Assembly: GCA_945859605.1 (NCBI GenBank)
Contig: OX243825.1
Coordinates: forward strand, 16,500,848 to 16,564,847
Direction of reading: 5' to 3'
Length of the DNA stretch: 64,000 nt
Source of the DNA: Lumbricus rubellus
Taxonomy: Eukaryota > Annelida > Clitellata > Crassiclitellata > Lumbricidae
Below are positions 44,541-55,700 of this stretch, piece by piece. The position numbers were made by a program, and so were the translations under genes. Position 1 is the stretch's first letter. Every line of letters begins with the position of its first letter. The notes under the pieces are model-generated. The model did not search any database, was not told the DNA's origin, and was given only the letters and a program-made list of their open reading frames with translations.

Positions 44541-47500
44541 TCATCTCCGGGAGTGCGCAAGCGCACGGTCGAACACGGTTGCGTCCTCCTCGTCGTCTTC
44601 CAAATGCCGCATCTCGATACCGTCGTCGTAGGTCGAGAGAAGGCCGTACCTCGTCTTCCGGTTCTTGCGCATTCGCATACTGCAAAAGAAATGTCACACA
44701 CGTTAATATCCATCATCACATTAATATACAAACACGTTAATAATTATACATCATCACATTAATATAGAAACACATTAATAATTATACATCATCACACTAA
44801 TATAGAAACACATTAATAATTATACATCATCACATTAATATACAAACACATTAATAATTATACATCATCACATTAATATACAAACACATTAATAATTATA
44901 CATTATCACATTGTCTGGAATGGGCTGCCTAGGAGCGGTGAATGCTTACTGGGACTATTGCTAATGCATTTTTTTCAACCCAAAAATTTACTTGTTCCTA
45001 TGCTAGAGTCGGGAGCGCTATAGAAATAAATAAATGAATGAATTCATTAAATGAGGTAACAGAATGCAGTCACTCATTTACTGGATCCCTCTATCAACAT
45101 CACACCTCACAAAGTTCTGTTATAAGCAAATGAAAAACAAAAGAAATAAAGATAATTGCACTTTTGGCTTGCCTTTAGCCAATCATGTGATAGAGTGGTA
45201 GACTCGGAATGATAGAGTACTGCTATCCCAGAGGTTCTCAACCGGTGTGTCGCCACACTAGTGCGTGGCGAAGCGACCGGAGGTGTGTCGCGTAAAAGTG
45301 GTGTGTCGCTGGTGTGTCGCGAAGAATTGGTGTGTCGCGAATTCTCACAGCATACAACCGTCGTTCTTGCATTACACGGACTTGTTAACCTAGCAGTTTG
45401 GCAGCCGTAGGCGGTGAGATATAGGCCATTCGAAAGACTTCATTTATTTATTCCATTTGATCTAATCGGGAGCAGCCACAATGTTTGTCTTATAAGCCCA
45501 CATACACTCCCTATGTAGGCCTGCACCACATAGACTACAGTACGGTAGGCCTATAAGAATAAGACGTCAGCGAGTGCACTGGTTAAAATTTTATCCAGTG
45601 CTGTAACCTTCGAAAATAATGTGGAAAATTATCCTGCAGAACAAAGTTTGCGATTCTAAAAGTGATGACGCGGAAAGGTTGTTTGCGTATTCAGAGAGTG
45701 ACAATTTACAATATAAAGAAGGTGCACAAGGCCCAAGAAGTCCCGATGGCCCGTTTTTAACTAGAACTATTTTTACTGTAGGCCTGCACTTTCCAGTTTC
45801 CGTTACAATTATTCGACGTTTTGAAGTGTGTTTAGTTTCCGTAGTGTTCACATGTTTTTCTGTTTTGTCTTGAGCTATCAGAGCTAGTGGTTTGGACTAT
45901 GGACAATTTATGCTTTTTAAAATCTAAAACTCATATAACTCATATAATTTTATTATGGCTATTTTCTTTCGTTATAGTCTCAGTTGTAGCTAGGCCTACT
46001 CACAAAGCCTATGGATCTTCATCTAAATCAGTGTTTCTTAACCAGTGTTCGGCCGAACCCCTGGGGTTCGATGAGCCAGTGCCAGGGGTTCGGCAGAGGT
46101 CCTCTGAAATATTTACATATTCAGGGTCAGTGAGTGTGAGTGTTTTTATTGTTTCCAAACGGCAACAATAAAGGACACATTAAGATACAATTGGTAGAGT
46201 TAACAGTTAGTTAACTGTTAGTAGTTCATGTATTGAAGGTATTAATATTGTATCACATTTTTGTACAATTTTTTGTATCAATTTTTTTATTTTCTTTGTT
46301 CCCATTAGCTAAAAAATTATTGTTCAAACTTGAGGGGTTCGGTGAGTGGTCATGGATTTCTCTTGGGGTTAGGCTCCCTTGAAAAGGTTAAGAACCACTG
46401 ATCTAAATATATGATCCAAGCAAACTCCAGGAGCAAAAATTTCATTAGGCTAACAGTTAGGCCTACTATTATATAGGACAGACAATATTATTAATGAAGA
46501 GTCATAAAACGTCGCAGAATCAGAAATTTAGATTAGTAAAATTTTTAATGTTAGAATAGGCCTAATTAGAAAATAAAGAGCATTCAGTATCAACATTCAT
46601 TTATCAAAATTTAAAAAAATTTCAAATCTGTAGGCTAAGCCGGCTTAGGCATAATTTAATTTTTTTTAACGATATTCACATGACGATTGCATGGTGTGTC
46701 GCGAAATTTGGTTGCAAGTTTAGGTGTGTCGTGCGCCAAAAAAGGTTGAGAACCCCTGTGCTATCCTACACAACAGAAAATCCTCAAGCCAGTACGTAAT
46801 CAATGAGTACCATGCACAATAACACCAACTTGCGAAGAAGCTTTTCTTTGGTGAAAATTATCGAGCAGCATTTCGCTAAGAAACACATAAGTACTTAATA
46901 ATAATAAGTAATTTTCCTGGCAAAATCCATTTAAACAAAAGTGCACTTTCTAAAAGAAACTCATGTTATGCTGAAAATAAATTACAACTTGTGACAAATC
47001 ATCACTTCAGTTTCATTTTCAATTTCACGTGCATCTACAAATTCTTATGTGAAATACGTTGCTGTGTGTGATTTGTTTTCCCAGAAGAACCATCAAATTT
47101 CAATATTACATGATTACTGTGCAACATTTAGGACTGCATTGATAATTGAATAGACAAAGAAACTTAAACAAAGATAGCAACAGAAATAAGCATCATTAAC
47201 TGAAACAGGATTTTGAAATTGAAATCGTACTAACCGAACTGTTCGAACGACGAAGTAAACAATAATAATCGCCGTCACGGCCACTAGTACATAAAAGGTG
47301 CGCAGCAGCGTCGTAGAATCAGGCATGCCGATACCATTATGTTTTGTTTCGGTTAAACTGATATTTTCTCGACTCGGTACTAACGATGTGGCCAAATCTA
47401 TCGACATGGTGGAAGTGAGAACTGTCGGATGAGCACTGGCTGCCACAGTCGTAGTAGTGGTAGTTGTGTTGGGCGAAGATCCCGTTTCCATTGCACCGCT

Positions 47501-47590
47501 CGGCGCTAATTGCGCCAAACTGAACGATATCTGGATCACAGCGACGATAAATGAACTGAGAAAAACGTGAAACAAATTCAAGACATTCAT
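44541..47590 (-). CDS. FAM174-like single-pass membrane protein, two exons
   Basis: Exon 1 is 47590-47235 and exon 2 is 44679-44541, joined CG|T by a GT-AG intron, giving 164 residues. Residues 1-26 are a signal peptide. Residues 36-62 are Thr/Ser-rich, with NTT at 41 and NIS at 76 as possible N-glycosylation sites. The helix FYVLVAVTAIIIVYFVV (99-115) leads into a cytoplasmic RMRKNRKTRYGLL, then an acidic LEDDEEDATVFDRA tail. A Thr-rich ectodomain, an YVLV-type helix, the basic R.YGLL box and a DDEE..T.F tail in that order are the FAM174 signature. Functions in this family are poorly defined; human FAM174B is linked to Golgi integrity. The 2.55-kb intron carries nested hAT elements and a minisatellite next to its 3' splice site. 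Confidence 0.88.
44695..44910. repeat. 38-bp AT-rich minisatellite at the FAM174-like 3' splice site
   Basis: About five to six units of 38 bp containing ACACATTAATAATTATAC and ATCATCACATTAATATA. On the gene's strand the array ends roughly 15 bp from the acceptor TTTCTTTTGCAG, so it occupies the normal branch-point zone. Confidence 0.85.
45229..46758. mobile_element. Non-autonomous hAT element
   Basis: 1530 bp including a nested insertion. The inverted ends are CAGAGGTTCTCAACC and, on the opposite strand at the other end, CAGGGGTTCTCAACC. A perfect 8-bp TSD TGCTATCC lies at 45221-45228 and 46759-46766. The GGTGTGTCGC word is repeated near both ends (about 45244-45340 and 46693-46732), like subterminal transposase-binding repeats. 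No hAT transposase remains. It lies in the FAM174-like intron. Confidence 0.92.
46029..46400. mobile_element. hAT MITE nested within a hAT element
   Basis: A 372-bp element with inverted ends CAGTGTTTCTTAACC and, on the opposite strand at the other end, CAGTGGTTCTTAACC. A perfect 8-bp TSD ATCTAAAT lies at 46021-46028 and 46401-46408. The words AGGGGTTCGG and GGGGTTCGATGAG recur near its ends. It is entirely inside the element at 45229-46758, so it inserted later. Confidence 0.93.
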
Positions 47591-47989
47591 CTTGATCAGC
47601 AGATTTCAGTATTGTTACTTTTCTTTAAAAGTATTACGAGAATTACTGTACTGGGCCACTGGGTCACATTGATATGAGTCAAATATGGATCACGACAGAA
47701 ACCAGACGACTTTTATAGCACCTTTCTGGTAGCAAAATGGTCAGTGCCTTTTGGCATAATAATAATTGTGTGAAACAAATAATAGCTTTTCAGCTTCTAT
47801 CTTCATTATAATTTATTCATCTGCTTTTGTCTTCATCTGTGCTTCTGCTGAAGCTACATTCTTAAGCACAAGCGATTGCCAGCACATTTACGTTCAAATT
47901 GATTAACTGTCATTAACAAGAATCGGTTAATTATAGGCTTTATAGCTATTGTAACGTATTGTATTGTACTGAATTGTAATAATATTGTA

Positions 47990-48045
47990 TTCGACTATTT
48001 ATAAAGCGCTTCTCCAAGCAAAAGCCTCTCAGAAGCGCTCCCATT
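47990..48045 (-). mobile_element. S1 SINE 3'-end fragment
   Basis: On the minus strand GGGAGCGCTTCTGAGAGG...GCGCTTTATAAATAG, a diverged S1 tail, lies directly downstream of a small ORF that ends at 48053. Confidence 0.55.
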
Positions 48046-48052
48046 TCGGTGA

Positions 48053-48151
48053 TTATGACGTCATGCTATCCTCAATGAAGTCCATGACGACAGCGAGCTC
48101 GTCGTTAGAAACGAGTCTTTCCAGGTCCTTGGTTTCTTGTCGTTGAGCCAT
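48053..48151 (-). CDS. Candidate 32-residue small ORF
   Basis: The minus-strand ATG at 48151 has a favourable context (G at -3, G at +4). It is followed by MAQRQETKDLERLVSNDEL..., an acidic amphipathic sequence ending DFIEDSMTS before TAA. The composition looks protein-like, unlike nearby AT-rich sequence. It lies about 460 bp upstream of the FAM174-like start on the same strand, so it could be an upstream ORF in that gene's leader, a separate microprotein, or a first exon. I do not recognise a family and assign no function. Confidence 0.3.
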   Translation of the reverse strand: MAQRQETKDLERLVSNDELAVVMDFIEDSMTS

Positions 48152-48159
48152 TGCATGGT

Positions 48160-49732
48160 ACGAAATTTCGATCTAATTCTCGTTTGTTTTAATAGTATTG
48201 ATAATTATTTTGATTTAATAACTTGATACTGTCTTTCTCTTGGTGGTAGGCCAAAATGAACGCTGATATTCGAAGGAGCTTGCATTTTATAGCGCGATGT
48301 TAATGATTTTGTTTCTCGTTAAGCCTTGCGCCAAAAATAACGTCGCATAATGTTGGCCTAGTTTTATGAACCCATTCTGGGCAGGCTCAGTAGACCAACA
48401 TTGTTATTGTTAGTTTATTCAAGCGCTACACTACTTATACATCCTAGATCAGAATTCCTACAAGTCATATTCACCATAATAATTATGTAGCAGATGGCGA
48501 TGGAATTCCTGGACCCATTCTTTTCGCATTCATTGAAGCACCTAACGTGTAAATTCATTTGCTGCCTTGTCATTAAGTTGGAAACACGTAGGTGGCGTAA
48601 TTTAATTTGGCACTTTAGTCACATTGCAGTGACTGCACTCCTAATAATGGACAGCACTACAAAAGTAATGGGCGTGTGCTTGATTGTGGTTAAACCGAAC
48701 TGGGTGGAGTCATTATTAGGTCGTATCTATGGTGAATGACGTGTCTTCAACAACAACCATCAACAGACTATTAACATAATCTTACTGGACGCAGGGCGAT
48801 CGTCCTTTACACGCAAGCAGGATATAGATTGTGCTCGATTTTCCTGTATCTCAAAACTACATCGATATCAACTTAATTTAATATCTGAAATATACAGCAA
48901 GGTTACCATATTTTTATACAGACAATTCAGTTACTTATGTAACTATTTTGGCGTAATTTATAGATGTCACATCGGGCTAAAACCACTACATCGTTTGAAA
49001 TGATACCCAAACATGGCGACTGGGTGCCAGCAGAGAAAGGGGCGTTTGCGGAGGTTCTTAGAATAAGCAAAAATGGCCTCTAATGGCACTTGTTTTCAAC
49101 AACATATACATTGTTTTTACTTTATTACCGTTGCAGAACGTACGAGGCGTGAGTACGGATCGATATGCAAAAATGCACCAATCATTACCTGGCGATACTG
49201 CGGACCAACATTTGCTCTGTTGCGTGATTAAAAATTTTATAGCCAGAGACTGTCAATGCGACACCTTATAATGTGGACAGTTTGTAATACATTGGAAAAT
49301 GGATAAGGCTTAAAAGGTAGTTAAGGGACATGTACCGGCCATTGATTGGTAGATTGACTATGATTAAAAAATGTACCAAACTCCTAGTGTCACAGTAACG
49401 AACCATGTTTGCAAATCGTTTCAGGACTGATATATCAGGCAACGGCCTCAATTCCTTCTTTCACAATGTACAGTACAATGGCGTCATTTTCTTGAACATT
49501 CACAATGTGCAGAAGGAATTGATGAAAGCTTCTGCTATTTTTAGTCCTCTGAATCGACCACTTGCTGAAGCAAACAATCAAGAAAATAATTTTTCTGCTC
49601 GTAAACACCAAACTTTCAAAGATGTACATTGCTTTACATATGCATTAAGTGAAATGACCTGTTTTCTGATTTTAAAAAATGATTGATAGTTTAGCAGGTT
49701 TTTACTGATCAGTGTAAATATTTGTTTTACAG
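48160..49732. other. Probable promoter and 5' leader interval of the hnRNP K-like gene
   Basis: The first coding exon is preceded by a good acceptor (TTTGTTTTACAG at 49732), which implies an upstream non-coding exon in this interval. I cannot locate that exon with confidence. The short frames present have no recognisable domain. Confidence 0.4.
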
Positions 49733-49772
49733 AATCCTTGCCGTAAATCCTCACGAGCACAAAGTCGTTAAA

Positions 49773-52700
49773 ATGAGCGATCGGTATGAGTCAGGTTAGT
49801 AATAATGCTGTTCCATAACAGACATGGATGGTGAGCAATGCTAATAACAATTTAATATAATATTACTACTGATAACAGTAATAGTACTTAGCCATCAGTA
49901 ATTGCTTATAATATAGATCTTTCATTCATTGCAGAACAATTGTGAGTCAAGGACTTGCTCACGGTCCTTACACAGTAACCGCCTCAGACAAGCATAGAAC
50001 CCATAACCTCCATGTTACAGGTCAACTGTAGGAACCATTTGGCCACCTTTCACTTCAATATCTCGCATGTTAACTGAATCAGACACTAACTGATTGAACT
50101 GCGGCTGATGGTAAGACACGATGTTTGTAGGGTCTAATAAAAGGGCGTCCGAGGATGGACACGACATGGATGACGAGGAGGAAAGGCCAAGCAAGCGATT
50201 TCGAAGTGACCTGCACATCGATATGCGGATGTTGCTTCCAAGCAAGGTCGGTTAATTAACCCTTTAATGCCTAGATGGTAGTAAATGGTATGGGAAATCC
50301 TATACCATCCGGCATTAAAGGGTTAAATAGATATCTGTTTATTTTTGCTGCTGTGTTTTCTGACAATTGCTCTGGTTTAGTATTTAGTTCTTCAATTGCT
50401 GTAAAGCTTAAATACTGTTTCTATAAATTGCAGTGAGAAGTTTCTATCATCTTGGTGATGCAAATACCCATATTTATTTTTTATTACAACTCTTTGATAA
50501 ATAATGGGCTTCTTCAAAGTTGCCGACTCAGGAGCACTCCCAGTCCAACCATTGTCGAATGGAACAGTCTTAAGAACAGTGAGAAATGAGCAGCTTGGAT
50601 AAAATTAAGTTTGGACACAAGTTTGTGAAATTTGGTGTTTTGCAAGGTTTTATGATCAAGTGAATTTTTTGCATCCGGTGGACAAGATTATTTCTATTTC
50701 CAGAGTTGGGGTTCATCACTGTGGTAACCGAAAGCTGTACATAAACGTTCCTTCAGTTTGACACACTAGTGCACTTGTCCAAATTGCTAGTGCTCATGAC
50801 GAAAGTGCAGATCTGACCTGCCCAGAATCTTGTTTTGTTTCGAGGTTTGTAACTCGTGTTGTTGTTGTTGTAGGTGGCAGGAGCGATAATTGGCAAAGGG
50901 GGTGAGAACATCAAAAGACTCCGGACTGATGTAAGATTGGCTCTGTGGTGGCACTTACGCCTTTAATAATAATAATCTTTTTCTTTATTGAAACGCCTGC
51001 AAGACGCACTGCGCTTTACATTTACAAGTTATGCAGTAATCTTAATTAAACTTTAACTACCAACTGAGCAGACAGCTTTTCAATTACAATGGCGCTAATA
51101 GCAGCCTACAAATCAAATTCGCCCAACGGGGGCTCGAACCTGCTACCTCTCGCACTCTATGCCAGTGTGTTATCCATTGCGCTACCGGGCAAGTTTAGAA
51201 TGATTATAATTATCAAAGAGTGTCTGCTAATACAATTGTCCAGCATAAATTATTTCACGATACTGAGCAAAATCACAACCTTCTAGCTCTATTCATCAGC
51301 CTTGAAGAAGTAGAGGATGGAAGTTCCAGGTGATTTTATGCTGTTGCATTTATCATACCTCTAGCTTTTAATTTAAAAAAAGTGAATACTTGCTTAAGGA
51401 CTTATGTTAAAGGTGAGGTGGTCTAGCTGCAGCTAATTAGTCATTAGTCTCTGCACTGTCGGTGTCATGGATATGGAGGCAAAATAGTATCTTACAAGAT
51501 AGACTACCTTGTCGAGTGCGAAAAATGTCAGGACAGTATTGTTTCTTCTGAATTTAGACCTGCAAACCATGGTTTAAAGTGTGACTGGACAGTCATGGAC
51601 GGCGTCCATGCACTTATTTTCACCAGCACACACTGAAAAGTTCAGGAGCGTCCAGGCACTTCTTTTTTCATTTTAAGCACTGCTGCTAAGTCAGTTAAAA
51701 GAGAAAAACAGCAGTCATGCGATAGAAGATTGATTTAGTCGAGTTGTTGCTCGTTAGAAATGAAAGCCTAGCTTGGGTGAAATTTAGCAAAATGCGGAAT
51801 CGCCTGTCCTGTGAAGGCTGAAATTGTTTATCGTTGCAGTTAGTTTAAGATTCCATGCATAGTTTACGATGGTTGCTTGAGCGAAACTTATGAATTGATG
51901 TTGCTCTGTTTGCTGCTCTGTCCACTCCACGTCCGTCCACTACTTCACACACACGCGCACCACGACCACGTTTGATTTGTGTGTGTGTGTGTTCGTGTGA
52001 CTGATCACACACGGTTGGACCCACTGACTGATTGATTGATACCACCAACCACACGGACCATATCTCTGGCCCATCCAAACACGTTGACCACGAATCACGA
52101 ACCGACCACAGTACAAAGCCAGCATTAGTGTTCCAGATAGTCGAGGCCCGGAACGGTATGATGTCAACTCACGTTTCTCTCTCTTCTCTTCTCAGATTGC
52201 CTTTATTACATGCATTCGCTTTCTCATGTTTACTAGATCATGCTAGGTTTTCGTAGGTGAGTCTTCCGTCTGTGTAAGCTTTAAAAATGTATTCATCTAT
52301 ATGCCTTTTTTTCCTATATATGCATATATTAACCTGTTTAAATACATTAATGTATACATGTGTGTATTTGTTTGTTTGTATTTGTTTGTATGTGCACTCT
52401 TGTTATAGCGCCCCTTCAAGCTCTCGCTACTCAGAGGCGCTCCCGAATGCAGAGCGGACACTGCATCTGAGTTTCACGCCGAAGCGCTGATCAATTTTGA
52501 GTGAAGGACTTGCCCAAGGTCCTTACGCGGCGAGGTGTATGTACTGTATGTATATTGTGTATAGAATTTATATGGCGCCTTGGCTTTACCCTAACAATGG
52601 TGCATACAGGTCTACTGCCTTAGCCTGTCTTCCGGTGTTCCTGTCCTCAGCATATATGACTTTGGTTGAGTAGGTGCAGTTTTGGATAAGGTTTTCAGGA

Positions 52701-55700
52701 GTTTCTCAGACCTAACTCAAAGTTAATGTTTTGTAGCTGCTAAGAATAAACCCTGAACACTACTTATTTACCTGAATTATTTGGATTTTTGCATTTTGTT
52801 AGCTGTTTATAATGTTGTTAACACTTGTGGCGGACCTCTGACTTCCATTAGCTGTGGTTTTTCTAACAGCCGCTTGTGGTAAAAAAGGTGCCTTGCTTAA
52901 AAAGGTGCCTTGCTCAGAAGGGTTGACTAACTTCTAAATCTAAACTCATGAATTCGAAGATTTTATGCTTGGCTACTAATATGCATTTTGGGTTTCACTT
53001 GTCATATTTATTTAGCATTTCGTAGAAAGTTTGTAAGTTGTTCCAGCATTTGTAAGTAGTTAGTTACATGGTACGATCCTAATGAATGATCCAAATGCTA
53101 GCTGAATTTCAATTTTTTTAAAATAAATATCGGTATTTATTTAATCTGATATCTTTAATCTGTTCATCGGTTTTATCATATCATGAATACGTCTGTGTAA
53201 ATTACTTTTTTCCAGCGCTCGTGTTGTGAAATTTAATTTAATTTGATTTTAGACTCAAACACACGGTTTACAGAACTTTCACTTTTGGCTGTAGTAAATA
53301 TTTTTGATGAAAAAATGCTGAATTTATTGCTGATTTGTGGAAATTCAGAACAGCTGAGCTTGAAGCATGAATTGTTGTTGCAGCTATTGTATGGTTAAAC
53401 ATGTTGTATGGTTAAACATGTTGTATGGTTAAACATGTTGTATGATTAAACATGTATGATTAAACATGTTGTATGATTAAACATGTTGTATGATTAAACA
53501 TGTATGATTAAACATGTTGTATGGTTAAACATGTTGTATCATTAAACATGTTTTAGGATTCTGTCCGTCAGTGCGAACGTGGATGTCGTGTGCGCGATTA
53601 TGAGGGACGTGATTCCAACAATTTCACAGGTAATTGCTGACATTTGACCTCAGGTTTCATAGTTTATGGTTAGGCTTTCACATTATTTTTCGCCTTCAAA
53701 CGAATTGCCAGGTAGTTTAAATGAATTTTCATCGTGCTAGGAGATTTTTCTTTGTAATCGGGTTTCTTTTTCCTTGCTTATAATTTATGTTTATGACATA
53801 TAGAGATCAGACTAGCACCGGTTTTGGCTGCTTACGTGATGTTAACTGTGTTATTGCACCATATGAATTGTTGTAATTATTATTGTTATTTTTATTATTA
53901 TTTTTATTATTGTTATTTTTATTATTATTGTAAAAGCAAGTTCTGTTTGTTGTGAGGGATGTCTCAGAGTTTTGTTGTTTTAAATAGAGCTGTTTTTTAG
54001 ATCTCGACTATTTGAAACTGCTTTTGCTCTTCTTTTCGTTCTCTGACCTTAGGGAGGTTCGAATGTTTGACATGCCATTCTTCTCTGTTCTCTTAAGAAC
54101 ACCTGTCACATAAGACATGGAATGCTCAAGTAGGCTTTGTGCATTGTCTTTGTTTATTGAGTTCGAGTGCTGCTTTGTTCTGCAGCAAATGAACCGTGGT
54201 GAGGACAATGACCACGAGATTCGTGTCCTTATTCATCAAAGCCACGCTGGACGAGTTATTGGCAAAGGCGGCACGAGAATAAAGGAACTGCGAGAGGTAT
54301 TGTTTGTTTTTGATCAAACTCAATTGAGTTATTTATAGATACTTGTATGCAGGGCTGAAAGTGGTTTGGAAAAGTTGCCGGGTCTCACTTTGGCATACGA
54401 GCACTCCTTTGACCCAGAAATTTTTCTGACGACGCGTTTTTTGGTCATTTGACCAAAATTATCGAATATCATACCATTTTTGCCTACTTTTGGCACCTGG
54501 CGACCGTTTTTGCGACCCTGCTGAGACCCGGCAACAGCAGGTCTCGAAAATCGATGCCGGGTCGCAGACCCAGACCGACCCGGCTCACTTTCAGCCCTGC
54601 TTGTATGACTATCCCGTTGATAGCTTTGGTAATGCTGTGGTGATAAAATCCAAATGTTAGCATCAATTCTTGCATTAATTAATTAATTAATTCTTGGAAC
54701 TTATATAGCACACCATCAAGGAAACTACTCGGGTGTGCTTTAATCTATCAGTGATCGTTATGAAATACATGTTGTGTTTTGAATATTTTACCTCTTTTAA
54801 AATTGACTGTGTATTGTTGTGCAGGAGACTGGATCTCAAATAAAGATCTACATGGACTGTGCACCGTATTCGTCGGAGCGCGTCGTGCAAATCACTGGCG
54901 CCACCCGACAGATCACCGGCTGCATTGCAGCCATGTATGAGACAATGGAAGGGGTAAGAACGCTAGCAGGTCTTAGACAGTGGAAGGTGTAAAAAAGCTA
55001 ATGGGTCTTAGACAATGGAAGGTGTAAAAAGGCTTACTGGTCTTAGACAATTGATGGGGTAAGAAAGCTAACGGGTCTTAGACAATGGAAGGGGTAAGAA
55101 AGCTAATTCTTAGACAATGGAAGGTGTAAGTAAGCTAACGGGTCTTAGACAATGGAAGGGGTAAGAAAAGCTAACGGGTCTTAGACAATGGAAGGGGTAA
55201 GAAAAGCTAACAGGTCTTAGACAATGAAAGGGGTAAGAAAGCTAATGGGTCTTAGACAATGGAAGGGGTAAGAAAGCCAATGGGTCTTAGACAATGGAAG
55301 GGGTAAGAAAGCTTGCAGGTCTTAGACAGTGGAAGTGGTGCTAACCGGTCTTAGACAATGGAAGGGGTAAGAAAGCTAATGGGTCTTAGACAATGGAAGG
55401 GGTAAGAAGGCTAATGGGTCTTAGACAATGGAAGGGGTAAGAAAGCTTGCAGGTCTTAGACAGTGGAAGTGGTGCTAACCGGTCTTAGACAATGGAAGGG
55501 GTAAGAAAGCTAACAGGTCTTTTCCATTTTATCAATGTGCTTAATAAAAAACCATTCATTTAAGAGATTTATATAGTGCCCCTTCAAGACCTACTACTCA
55601 GAAGTGCTCCCGGCCTAACCTCGGCTGAGTTTTATTCAAAAGATGTGCTACGATATATGCAGTTCCTGTGCAAAGTTTCATTGTAGCACCGATTGTTTTG

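Noticed and set aside
51110..51193. tRNA gene on the minus strand
   Set aside because: A and B boxes are good, but the anticodon stem is imperfect, the acceptor relies on wobbles, and a SINE body with a (TTA)n tail follows. It is the head of SINE S2.
54126..54323. Minus-strand frame opposite the KH2 exon
   Set aside because: It is a shadow of the plus-strand exon 54186-54296, whose translation matches KH2 and whose splice sites fit.
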